Source: UBA6022 sp032154105
GTDB lineage: Bacteria; Patescibacteriota; Saccharimonadia; Saccharimonadales; Saccharimonadaceae
NCBI GenBank assembly: GCA_032154105.1
Contig: JALDYI010000003.1
Span: forward strand, 20,540 to 84,539
Length of the DNA: 64,000 nucleotides
Direction of reading: 5' to 3'
The position numbers were made by a program, and so were the translations under genes. The notes under the pieces were generated by a model that worked only from the letters and a program-made list of their open reading frames with translations, was not told the origin of the DNA and did not search any database. This document shows, piece by piece, positions 55,886-63,980 of the stretch (the stretch's first letter is position 1; every line of letters starts with the position of its first letter).

Positions 55886-56799
55886 CTCAATCAGCTCCTG
55901 AAAGAGTTCGCGCCATTCCATCTCACCTGCCTTTTATTGAGCAGTTATATTTTCTCGGCAGGCCATTCAACGCCACCCTCCCTCTAGTTCTCAGTCTATG
56001 TGGGTATTATCTTGCGACCGGCGCCGTGACACCAATTGATTCATCAGTTTACACCTTGTTTGTCTGTATGTTCCTTATTCACGCCGGCTTTACGATTCTC
56101 AATGATATCGCAGATAGAGCGATCGATCGCGACAACAGCGTGCGGACGCGTATTACGACAGGAACACTCCGCCAGGTGAAGCAGCTTGGGTATGGTGCGG
56201 CAGGAATTATTGCAGTCGGTATTGCCATAGCGATAACATTACCACCCACAACCTTTGGCGCAATTATCCTTACGGTACTCCTGTCATTTTGCTACAACCA
56301 TCGCCCGCTACAATTATCACGACGTCCCATAGGATCTATCGTCACACTGGGAATTCTCTACGGCCTTCTGCCGCTCTTTGCCGGTTATTTTCTCGTAGCA
56401 TCGCACCTCACTCCAGCACTGTTATTTCTTGGTTTATTTTGGTTAGTAGGACGGATGAGCCTCTCATTACTCAAAGACTTCAAAGACAGCGCGGGTGACG
56501 CCAAGCATCATAAACAGACCTTCCTACTCCGCTACGGACCGTCCACGACTCTCCGACTAAGTGTCATCGGCGGTATCGTCGGCTATGTCGGTATTGCACT
56601 CGTTATCTGCAGCTTGGCCGACAGTACGATGGCGCAAATTGCGAGCATCGCAACCCTTTTTGCCGTCGGAGTCCTTTTTATCTATCAACGCTTGAAACTT
56701 TTAGCACCCCATAGCAATATCGATATGCTATTTGACCGTCTTACAGTACTACAGCTCTTTGTTGATGGAGTATCCTTGGCGTGGCTGATGGTTTTATAG
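55870..56799 (+). CDS. UbiA-family prenyltransferase
   Basis: 309 aa, about nine TM helices. First Asp motif NDIADRAIDRD (NDxxDxxxD) and second motif LKDFKDSAGD (DxxxD), both Mg-diphosphate sites. Members attach a prenyl chain to aromatic rings, sugars or glycerol phosphates; the acceptor is not evident here. Downstream gene overlaps by 19 nt. Confidence 0.85.
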   Translation: MSIDLAQSAPERVRAIPSHLPFIEQLYFLGRPFNATLPLVLSLCGYYLATGAVTPIDSSVYTLFVCMFLIHAGFTILNDIADRAIDRDNSVRTRITTGTLRQVKQLGYGAAGIIAVGIAIAITLPPTTFGAIILTVLLSFCYNHRPLQLSRRPIGSIVTLGILYGLLPLFAGYFLVASHLTPALLFLGLFWLVGRMSLSLLKDFKDSAGDAKHHKQTFLLRYGPSTTLRLSVIGGIVGYVGIALVICSLADSTMAQIASIATLFAVGVLFIYQRLKLLAPHSNIDMLFDRLTVLQLFVDGVSLAWLMVL

Positions 56800-57473
56800 C
56801 TTATTTACAGCACTTCGTATTCGTCTTTGGCTGTATGGTTCTTTTCTTTGCACCATTTATGGCTGTTTTCTATGTTCGTCATCGCCAGGCAATCCGTGAA
56901 AAAAAGCCGCACTTCAACCAATTCATGGAGCTATTTTTCCAGAGCAAACCATCTAATTTTCTGGTTCTTTTTTGGGCAATGGGCGAAGCAATTTTCTGGT
57001 TCATTATTCCTGAGTTTCTACTTCTGCTTTTTATATTCATGCGCATTAAACGCAAAAAAGCCCTCCTCCTCTACGATGTGTTAGGCACGACTGCCGGTAC
57101 CATTATTGGTCTTGTTTTCGTCATACCCCACTCCATACTCTTGCAAGTTCCCTATATATTTCCAAATATGATCACTCAGGTACAACAATGGTACGAGCAA
57201 AGCGGAATATGGGCACTCTTATACCAGCCGTTTTCAGGGGTGCCGTACAAAGTATTTATCGCCGAAATGCACACCTACGGACTTCCGATAATTGCCTTCA
57301 TACTCCTGGCTGTTACTGTACGTATCGCACGCTACGCCATTGCCTACTATTTACTGGTTGTGATGTATCCGGCATTTCATAAGTTTGTTCAGAAGCATTA
57401 CAGCATACTTTTTATTATTGGAATCGCCCTCTTCACATTCATGCTTATGCGCGTATCGACAACCTACAGTTAG
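56781..57473 (+). CDS. Polytopic membrane protein, possibly VTT/DedA-like
   Basis: 230 aa, five or six TM helices. The middle part (YDVLGTTAGTIIGLVF) resembles the glycine-rich re-entrant region of small DedA/VTT proteins, but the match is weak. Third gene of the operon with the UbiA-like enzyme; ends 4 nt before the convergent truB stop. Confidence 0.5.
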   Translation: MADGFIAYLQHFVFVFGCMVLFFAPFMAVFYVRHRQAIREKKPHFNQFMELFFQSKPSNFLVLFWAMGEAIFWFIIPEFLLLLFIFMRIKRKKALLLYDVLGTTAGTIIGLVFVIPHSILLQVPYIFPNMITQVQQWYEQSGIWALLYQPFSGVPYKVFIAEMHTYGLPIIAFILLAVTVRIARYAIAYYLLVVMYPAFHKFVQKHYSILFIIGIALFTFMLMRVSTTYS

Positions 57474-57477
57474 TTAG

Positions 57478-58137
57478 TTAATTATCGACACCAAAGTCAG
57501 ATAGCGTCTGAGCAGCGGCAATATCCCACTCGGCAATGCTCGTACGACGCAGCTGCGTGCAGTACGCGCCGGTGCCAAGCGTCGCCCCGATGTCGCTAGC
57601 GAGACTACGAATGTAGGTGCCGCTCGATACATGGGTGCGAATTTTCACCTCCGGATACGTATAATCAATAAGCTCGAGACTAAATACCGATACAGTTCGT
57701 AGTGGAATCTCCACCTCTTGCCCATCACGCGCCAACTTATACGCCCGCTGGCCGTCAATTTTGATCGCGCTGAAGATCGGCGGCCGCTGCTCAATCTTGC
57801 CGGTCCATTGCTTGAGCGCAGCCTCTACTGCTTCAAGTGGCGGCTGTACATTAGAAACCTCTGTTAGCTCACCCTCTGGGTCCCCGGTCGTACTGGTTTG
57901 CCCTAGGCGAATCGTTGCTTCGTACACCTTATCAAGCTTGGTGTAGTGCCCGGCATTTTTACACTCTTTGCCGATAACAAGGATCATAAGTCCGGTCGCA
58001 AATGGATCAAGCGTACCGGTATGCCCCACTTTCACTTTCTTGCCCGCCGCTTTACTCAGTACTCGACGAACGCGCGCCACCACACCAAAGCTCGTCATCT
58101 CGGCTGGCTTGTCTATAAGAATAATTCCATCTGTCAT
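57478..58137 (-). CDS. truB: tRNA pseudouridine-55 synthase TruB
   Basis: 219 aa, shorter than E. coli TruB because the C-terminal PUA domain is missing. Makes pseudouridine 55 in the T loop. The catalytic Asp is in VGHTGTLDPFATG; GTYIRSLASDIG and the LRRTSIAEW end are conserved. Divergent from the PIG-L gene, with a shared palindromic -10. Confidence 0.95.
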   Translation of the reverse strand: MTDGIILIDKPAEMTSFGVVARVRRVLSKAAGKKVKVGHTGTLDPFATGLMILVIGKECKNAGHYTKLDKVYEATIRLGQTSTTGDPEGELTEVSNVQPPLEAVEAALKQWTGKIEQRPPIFSAIKIDGQRAYKLARDGQEVEIPLRTVSVFSLELIDYTYPEVKIRTHVSSGTYIRSLASDIGATLGTGAYCTQLRRTSIAEWDIAAAQTLSDFGVDN

Positions 58138-58146
58138 ATCTTACCT

Positions 58147-58154
58147 AGTATACT
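58147..58154. promoter_or_regulatory. Palindromic -10 shared by truB and the PIG-L gene
   Basis: AGTATACT is its own reverse complement and gives TATACT on both strands. The plus-strand -10 (58149-58154) is 6 nt before the ATG at 58161; the minus-strand -10 (58152-58147) is 9 nt before the truB ATG. Confidence 0.6.
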
Positions 58155-58160
58155 AGACTC

Positions 58161-58847
58161 ATGAAAAAGATTATTTTTGGTATTTTCGCCCATCCCGACG
58201 ACGAAGCCTTTGGGCCTGCCGGTACACTTTTAATGGAGACGCGAGCTGGTGCCGAGCTACACCTCGTCACACTCACCACTGGACAAGCTGGGACAAATCC
58301 AGATAATCACCCTGACCTTGGCGCTGTGCGCGAGCAAGAATGGCGCGAAGCCGGCAAATTAATTGGCGCCACCAGCATGCACGCCTTTGGATTCCAGGAT
58401 GGTCATCTCGATAACATCGCCATGCAAGAGGCGGTTGCACAGATTACCGCTTTCGTAGGCGATGTCCTTGCTGCTGCCGACCAAGATACTGTTGTTGAGT
58501 TCATGTCGATTGACACCAACGGTATTACCGGGCATATCGATCACATTGTAGCTAGTCGCGCCGCTTGCCTTGTCTTTTACCGTCTCAAACCCCACGATCC
58601 TCGCGTCACCCGGCTACGCCTTGCCTGTATCACTAAAGACCGGCTGCCGGAGGTCAACACCGACTGGCTCTATATGGACGCCGGCCGCCGCCCTGATGAG
58701 ATAGGTGAAGTCATTGATGCCCGCCAGTACCGCGATGATATTATTGCGATCATGCGTGCCCACCATACCCAGCGCGCCGATTGTGAAGCAAGCCTCGCTC
58801 GCCAAGGCGAGATGCTCGGTATGAATTATTTCATCGTTCACCACTAA
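58161..58847 (+). CDS. PIG-L/LmbE-family zinc deacetylase
   Basis: 228 aa. AHPDDE at residues 10-15 and GHIDHI supply the zinc ligands and the catalytic Asp. Family members de-N-acetylate GlcNAc-containing glycolipids, mycothiol precursors or bacillithiol precursors; the substrate here is unknown. Leaderless start; terminator follows. Confidence 0.9.
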   Translation: MKKIIFGIFAHPDDEAFGPAGTLLMETRAGAELHLVTLTTGQAGTNPDNHPDLGAVREQEWREAGKLIGATSMHAFGFQDGHLDNIAMQEAVAQITAFVGDVLAAADQDTVVEFMSIDTNGITGHIDHIVASRAACLVFYRLKPHDPRVTRLRLACITKDRLPEVNTDWLYMDAGRRPDEIGEVIDARQYRDDIIAIMRAHHTQRADCEASLARQGEMLGMNYFIVHH

Positions 58848-58871
58848 AAAAGCCCCGTCTTGGGGCTTTTT
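58846..58871. terminator. Bidirectional terminator
   Basis: AAAAAAGCCCC pairs with GGGGCTTTTT (short loop), with T tracts for the PIG-L gene (rightward) and the DHH-like gene (leftward). Confidence 0.88.
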
Positions 58872-58872
58872 C

Positions 58873-60681
58873 TTATTGACCAGGGATTCGGAACTGGCCA
58901 GGGTTTGGCGCAGGTGGCTGCTGAGGGGCGTCAGGAGCGGCAGCTTGGCCAAAGATATCATCTAACTTATCGGCTGACACCGCGCCGCTCGGACCTTGCA
59001 TGGCGCCAAGGTCAGGTAGCGGAGGAAGTGTAGAAAAGTCTGGCATTGGAGGCATGCTTGGCATCACTGGTACTGCCGGAGTCGCGTCAAACGACAGCTG
59101 AGGATCCAATTGAGGCGCGTCAGCTATAGGCTGATTGTTAAGAGCCGCCTCGACCGCTGCGCGAGCCTCGTCGTGCTGAGCGCGATTTTGCTGGTCGATA
59201 TCGGCTAGCGTTGGAGCGGGAGATGAAACCGGTTCGTCTGATTGAATACTAACTGGCTCAAGTGGCGCAGCGTGCGCAGTCGCCTGAGCAGAAGGTGCAA
59301 CTGCCTCGGCAAACGGATCAACCGTCGCAGGCTCGTCGTCGGCCTTAGTAGCTGCATTTAGCGGTGACTGAAAGGTGGGCTGTGAATCACCAACATAATC
59401 ACCCGTACCATGTGTCAGAATCGTTCGATTGCGATCATCCTCTTCTTCGCGGCGACGATCATCCGCCGCTTGCTCGGTAGTAGCATTCAGCGTACCGCCA
59501 AGCTGTGGCTCGCTTGATTGTGGCTGCCAGTTACTCACGGCGCCGCTGAGCTGCTCAGAATCTGCAGCCTGTGCTACCTCCTCGCTTGCACTCGCAATAT
59601 CTTGCTGGAGATCGGCAACCGATGGCAAGTCTGCCGCAGTTGCAGCCTTTGTTGCTTCGAGCTGCTCGGCTAGTTGATCCTCGGCTACACGCGCAGCTTC
59701 TTCTTGCTTTTCGGCAATAACCTCAGCGCCAACAGCTTCGATATCGCCAACTTTTTCGTGAGAAATCGAAAGTGAGCCGTCATTCTTCTTTTTTAAGGTT
59801 GGCTCTTGTGGGCTCGGGGCTGTTTTATCAAGTTTAGTTGACTGACCTTCCTCAAGGTTTGTCGTGCCATCGCTACCAATAGACGGTGCATCCGTGTCGT
59901 CGTCCTTTGGACCAATTTCATGCGCTTCTTGAAGCTTCGCTGCAATAAGTTGCTGATTAGCACCAGCCGCCATGAGCTGCGCGGCCATTGTCATGACCCG
60001 TGATGAGGTGCGATTATTACTAAACCGATCTGTCGCCGCCACAATACCAGTAAGAAACGCTGTTGCGGTCTGCTCGTCAAGCGCTACCTTGTCGGTCTTG
60101 AGCGCTTCGCTCAGGCTGACAAGCATTTCGCTAAGGCTACTTGCGTTGTCGTCATGCCAGGCAAGACTACCAAGATCACTCACATTATCGCCAGCAGTCA
60201 ATGTTGCCACTGTTGCATCGTGCAAGATTCGACCATGTGCAGCAAGCGCCGTGTCGAGATGATCTTTGTTCTTTACGCCAAGTGCAATCACGAGCTCAAC
60301 ATTATAGTCACCCTGGCTAAAATCAAGGTCGTCACTACTGATTGTCGTACGATACGGTGTAATAAAGATCTTTACGACGTCACCTTCTACTTTGTAACGC
60401 AGGTGGTCTGCCTTTTCTTTATCAAGAGCGATAATGAAATCACGAAGACTATCAACACTGTTTTCAAATGTTTTCTCAGGATCAAGGAAATTGATCGCCG
60501 GAGGCAATTCCCCACTTACGACAGCAGTCGCATGCTTATTGAGCTTATTAAGCAGCAGTGTCAAACCGAGCGCAGCCGACAGCTCATCAACAGACGGGTC
60601 AGTACTAACGGTCACTAAAATATTGGTCGAATTCTTAATTCGCTCAACAATCTGCTGCTTGACGTTCGTCCCTTCATTCAT
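58873..60681 (-). CDS. Degenerate DHH-phosphoesterase-like protein with long disordered tail
   Basis: 602 aa. Residues about 1-255 align by eye with NrnA/RecJ-type DHH proteins (ILVTVSTDPSVDELSAALGL; VELVIALGVKNKDHL; FLTGIVAATDRFSNNRTSSRV). However, the metal motifs are changed: STDPSVDE for HxxPDxDA and no DHH triplet, so phosphoesterase activity is doubtful. Residues about 260-600 are low-complexity, acidic and Gln/Ala/Pro-rich, ending with a proline-rich stretch (MPPMPDFSTLPPLPD). Probably a binding scaffold. Restricted, as far as I recognise, to CPR-like lineages. Confidence 0.6.
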   Translation of the reverse strand: MNEGTNVKQQIVERIKNSTNILVTVSTDPSVDELSAALGLTLLLNKLNKHATAVVSGELPPAINFLDPEKTFENSVDSLRDFIIALDKEKADHLRYKVEGDVVKIFITPYRTTISSDDLDFSQGDYNVELVIALGVKNKDHLDTALAAHGRILHDATVATLTAGDNVSDLGSLAWHDDNASSLSEMLVSLSEALKTDKVALDEQTATAFLTGIVAATDRFSNNRTSSRVMTMAAQLMAAGANQQLIAAKLQEAHEIGPKDDDTDAPSIGSDGTTNLEEGQSTKLDKTAPSPQEPTLKKKNDGSLSISHEKVGDIEAVGAEVIAEKQEEAARVAEDQLAEQLEATKAATAADLPSVADLQQDIASASEEVAQAADSEQLSGAVSNWQPQSSEPQLGGTLNATTEQAADDRRREEEDDRNRTILTHGTGDYVGDSQPTFQSPLNAATKADDEPATVDPFAEAVAPSAQATAHAAPLEPVSIQSDEPVSSPAPTLADIDQQNRAQHDEARAAVEAALNNQPIADAPQLDPQLSFDATPAVPVMPSMPPMPDFSTLPPLPDLGAMQGPSGAVSADKLDDIFGQAAAPDAPQQPPAPNPGQFRIPGQ

Positions 60682-60779
60682 GTGGGTGATTTCCTAATTA
60701 TATCTACGTGTTTATGTCTTTTTAGAGTTTGCTGTCACTATACCATAAGTAGTTTCCTATCGTCAACAAGCCCAACCGC

Positions 60780-60808
60780 TTTACTTTTTGACGTTTTTCC
60801 CCTATAAT
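60780..60808 (+). promoter_or_regulatory. Promoter of rpsT
   Basis: -35 TTTACT (60780-60785), 17-bp spacer, -10 TATAAT (60803-60808). The leader is about 39 nt with AAAAGGAAC as ribosome site. Confidence 0.7.
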
Positions 60809-60853
60809 CACTCGTTGATTGTATATATAAATCTTATAAGCAAAAGGAACACC

Positions 60854-61261
60854 ATGCCAATCATCAAATCAGCCATCAAACGAGCTAAACAAACTATCGT
60901 TCGCCGCGAGCGTAACGTTGGTATCAAGCGTGATATCAAAGAAGCAACGAAGGCATTTCTTGCAAAGCCAACAGCTGAAGGTCTTTCAAAGGCTCACAGC
61001 GAACTTGATACTGCCGTTAAGAAAAAACTGCTTAAGAAAAACACTGTTGCTCGCCGCAAAGCTAGCCTCGCTAAGGTTGCTAAGGATGCTGGTGTAAAGC
61101 TTGCGACTACTAAGAAAGCTGCTGCCCCTAAGGCCGCTGCAAAGCCTGCTGCTAAACCTGCTACAAAGACAGCCACTACTAAGAAGCCAGCTGCAACAAA
61201 AACTCCTGCAGCCAAAAAACCTGCCACGAAGAAGCCTGCTACTAAAAAAGCCGACAAATAG
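60854..61261 (+). CDS. rpsT: 30S ribosomal protein S20 with histone-like C-terminal extension
   Basis: 135 aa from ATG 60854. Residues 1-82 are standard S20 (IKSAIKRAKQTIVRRERN; KNTVARRKASLAKV). Residues 83-135 are an added Lys/Ala/Pro/Thr tail built of AKP and KKPAT repeats, like histone H1 or HupB tails. It may bind rRNA or DNA. Own promoter and terminator. Confidence 0.92.
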   Translation: MPIIKSAIKRAKQTIVRRERNVGIKRDIKEATKAFLAKPTAEGLSKAHSELDTAVKKKLLKKNTVARRKASLAKVAKDAGVKLATTKKAAAPKAAAKPAAKPATKTATTKKPAATKTPAAKKPATKKPATKKADK

Positions 61262-61284
61262 TAGCCTTCTCTATTCCACCATGT

Positions 61285-61312
61285 AGCCCTACGTAGTCCG
61301 TAGGGCTATTTT
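61285..61312. terminator. Terminator of rpsT
   Basis: AGCCCTACG pairs with CGTAGGGCT, then ATTTT. Confidence 0.85.
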
Positions 61313-61322
61313 ATAAGCTTGA

Positions 61323-62309
61323 CTATGAGCCTTTATGAAGGTCAACGAACTCACGAGGTGTCATGCGCGCATACTCTCCCGTAATAGGATGTTTAGAGAT
61401 AACATTTGCCATAGCCACGGGTATCGGCTTAGTATGACCCGACGACTTAAAGTGACGCGCAACCGCTCCACGCCCAAGATGAGTGCCATTATCAGAGGCT
61501 GGCTGAAAATAATCAGGACGAGCTGGCACCTCGATAATAGTATTGCCATAGCGCTGAGCTACCCCACCAAGGAACCAGTCAACTCCACCGTTATTATCGT
61601 GACCATCATCAGTTACAATATATTCATCACCCTCTCGACTGGCAATATAGCCAGTCTCAAGATGACTAGCTATTTCGCCAAGGTCTGTTGCTCGGTAAGC
61701 CGCATCGGTCTGTAACTCTAATTCACCAAGCCGTATTGCAATCGTATCACGCCCTCCTGCACGCAGGCCTTCGCTCAAAGTCATAGGCTCCCCTCGTCGT
61801 ATTTTATCTTGAGCTGCGTTTTTTAACTCATCTTCCGACCGTGGCATCAACGCGGTGTCGAAATTACCCGTCTCAACATTAATACCGATACCCATGAATG
61901 GATCTTCAAGCATTTGCATCAGGTTCTCGACACTCTCTTGGCCGCGCGCAACAAACAAATCCCCAAGCGGCTTAGCGAGAAGTTCTGTCTGAGTGTCCAC
62001 AAGACTTCGTCTCGTGTGCTCTCCGCCACGACTCATCTCCTCAAGCCCAACCAAGACAGCAGCCTCTGCATCTTCTTTTGGGATATGACCACTATCAAAA
62101 CTCTCGTCTGCGTCAACCACCAATCCAGCTACCTCTTCGTCAATATCACCGTCGCCTTCGGAGATAAGAGCAAGTACATTACCAGCATTTTCAACACGTC
62201 CCAGTGCGGCTTTTATTTCAGCGTCTTCGAGACTCATCTCCAAAGATTCAGCCGCAGGCTGCATCCGATACGCTTCGCTAGAATGGTTAGTAATGTAATG
62301 TTCGGTCAT
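61323..62309 (-). CDS. Hypothetical acidic soluble protein
   Basis: 328 aa, rich in Asp/Glu in the first 130 residues (EGDGDIDEEVAGLVVDADES), no signal peptide or membrane helix. The second half is less acidic and looks folded: GGVDWFLGGVAQRYGNTIIE, PARPDYFQPASDNGTHLGRG, then HPITGEYARMTPREFVDLH. I recognise no family. The AT-rich leader (TATAAA about 15 nt upstream) resembles that of the kinase-fold gene. Monocistronic. Confidence 0.6.
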   Translation of the reverse strand: MTEHYITNHSSEAYRMQPAAESLEMSLEDAEIKAALGRVENAGNVLALISEGDGDIDEEVAGLVVDADESFDSGHIPKEDAEAAVLVGLEEMSRGGEHTRRSLVDTQTELLAKPLGDLFVARGQESVENLMQMLEDPFMGIGINVETGNFDTALMPRSEDELKNAAQDKIRRGEPMTLSEGLRAGGRDTIAIRLGELELQTDAAYRATDLGEIASHLETGYIASREGDEYIVTDDGHDNNGGVDWFLGGVAQRYGNTIIEVPARPDYFQPASDNGTHLGRGAVARHFKSSGHTKPIPVAMANVISKHPITGEYARMTPREFVDLHKGS

Positions 62310-62360
62310 GTTTGTTTTTGTTGCTTTATAGATTGACTATACATTAAAATATCTAATATG

Positions 62361-63269
62361 TCAAGCACTAGCGATTTTTAGAAGTGCCCGTTCAATCAAT
62401 AACCATGGCTCGGCAGCCGATGTCTTCATGGCCGTATCAGCCTCGGCAAACGCCCGAATTACCTTTCTGTTCCCTGCCTCGCCAAGTCGCTTTGCATGTG
62501 AGCCTAACTTTGATACGGCATACGGATGTGCGCCGATATCTTTTGCGATCTCAGCACTCGGCTTGTCGCCAACCGTAAGCGCAAGCAGCTGCACCGCCTG
62601 CCCTGACAGTAGTCCAAATACCCGGTACGGATCTTCTGTAAGCTCAAGTGTAGCTATCATGTGCATGACACTCTTTGAATCACCACGAAGTGCCGTTTCA
62701 AACAAGTTAAAGACATTTTCAGTTGGACTCAGCTCGACAACATCCTGAATAATCTCAGAAGTTACCTCATCGAGAACCGATAGTTTTTCTAGGGCGCGGT
62801 ATATCGCCCACTGATCAACCCCAACCCGCGCAACCACCAAGCGAGCATTACTAGCCTCAAGCGACAGGCCAAGTGTCTTGGCCTCAGCCTGAGCCCACTT
62901 TTCAGCTAGCATGCCGTCGCGTTCGCCCCACGGCTTAAACTCTTCAACTTTCGCCACCTTTACTATGTCTTTATACGTCTTTGTACGCTTATCGGGCTTG
63001 GGTTCAACTAGCACAAGCTGAACATCGTCAGACACTCGCGCCAGCCAGTCGCTCAGCACTGGCCAGATTGTCTTATTGTCAGACAATGCCTTTATCACCA
63101 CAAGACGCTGGGTCGCAAATAGCGTCCCGCCCATCAGAAGATCGGGTAGCTGCTTGAGCTCCAATTCGCTGCCATCGATTCGCTCGGCCACACCATCAAA
63201 CGTAGCGACGATCTTGCGTAGCGCCCTCTCAAGCTCAAAACTATTTTCACCAGTTAGTACCGTTATCAT
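62361..63269 (-). CDS. holA: DNA polymerase III delta subunit
   Basis: 302 aa. Clamp-loader wrench subunit. N-terminal ITVLTGENSFELERAL is typical; domains I-II (AAA-like but without a working P-loop) and helical domain III (TENVFNLFETALRGDSKSVM) follow. AGATAGGA before the ATG, with TATACT 8 nt upstream. Confidence 0.92.
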   Translation of the reverse strand: MITVLTGENSFELERALRKIVATFDGVAERIDGSELELKQLPDLLMGGTLFATQRLVVIKALSDNKTIWPVLSDWLARVSDDVQLVLVEPKPDKRTKTYKDIVKVAKVEEFKPWGERDGMLAEKWAQAEAKTLGLSLEASNARLVVARVGVDQWAIYRALEKLSVLDEVTSEIIQDVVELSPTENVFNLFETALRGDSKSVMHMIATLELTEDPYRVFGLLSGQAVQLLALTVGDKPSAEIAKDIGAHPYAVSKLGSHAKRLGEAGNRKVIRAFAEADTAMKTSAAEPWLLIERALLKIASA

Positions 63270-63288
63270 TCCTATCTAGTATACGATA

Positions 63289-63317
63289 TTGCAATTTCCT
63301 TACAATTATGCTATAAT
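63289..63317 (+). promoter_or_regulatory. Promoter of the lipoprotein gene
   Basis: -35 TTGCAA (63289-63294), 17-bp spacer, -10 TATAAT (63312-63317). Leader about 42 nt with GAAAGG ribosome site. Confidence 0.78.
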
Positions 63318-63365
63318 AAATATAGTGGTACATAGTGTACTGTTCGTTAATAGAAAGGTAAAGTG

Positions 63366-63980
63366 ATGAAACGCTTTGCATGGCTTACTGCCCTTGCAGC
63401 TTGCCTCGTTGTTCTAGCTGGATGCAGTATCCCTACGTCGCAACCAGTCGCAACCGCTACACATCAAGCGACCAGTAACGGGATCGCTTACGCAACGCCC
63501 ACAGCAACAGCGACTCAAACCGTCGACGCCCACCAGGCAATCGGTGAACTGAACGGCATTATCGTGGAGGGCAACATCATAAAGTGCGACCCAACACTGA
63601 TCTCAGTCCCGGTTGGACTAACCGACAACATTGTCGAGGGACTGAACGGCGCGCGCGAATGGAATGGAACTCTCATTGAGAGTGCCACCATTTTCGACGA
63701 ATACAGCCCTTCGACCGCGGCAGGCTCAAGTATCACGGTAAGCCATGCACCCCTCTCAATCAAATCGGGTATCTTCCACTTCGCACACGGAACAGATCCA
63801 ACGAGTGGCAAAACATACCCTCTACCCGGCACAAAGGACTCGGCATTCAACATACCAAATGAATGGCAAGGAAGCGGTACCTTAAGGCTCCTGGAACGTA
63901 ACTTTTCAGCACCTTGGGTAAGTCCGCACCAGCCCTTCTATATTGAGCTGTGTGTCGGGCCCCGTGGCCTTGCGAACTAA
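63366..63980 (+). CDS. Putative lipoprotein of unknown function
   Basis: 204 aa from ATG 63366 (an adjacent GTG at 63363 is also possible). Signal peptide KRFAWLTALAACLVVLAGC with lipobox LAGC, Cys20 as lipidation site. A Thr/Ala-rich linker (ATPTATATQT) precedes a beta-rich domain from about residue 55 with two Cys (IIKCDPT and ELCVGPRG) that may form a disulfide. GC-rich like the surface protein and sortase. No family recognised. Confidence 0.65.
   Translation: MKRFAWLTALAACLVVLAGCSIPTSQPVATATHQATSNGIAYATPTATATQTVDAHQAIGELNGIIVEGNIIKCDPTLISVPVGLTDNIVEGLNGAREWNGTLIESATIFDEYSPSTAAGSSITVSHAPLSIKSGIFHFAHGTDPTSGKTYPLPGTKDSAFNIPNEWQGSGTLRLLERNFSAPWVSPHQPFYIELCVGPRGLAN

Noticed and set aside
60994..61257. 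87-aa hydrophobic minus-strand frame inside rpsT
   Set aside because: It is the mirror image of the Lys/Ala-rich S20 tail (giving Ala/Val/Phe); no promoter or ribosome site.
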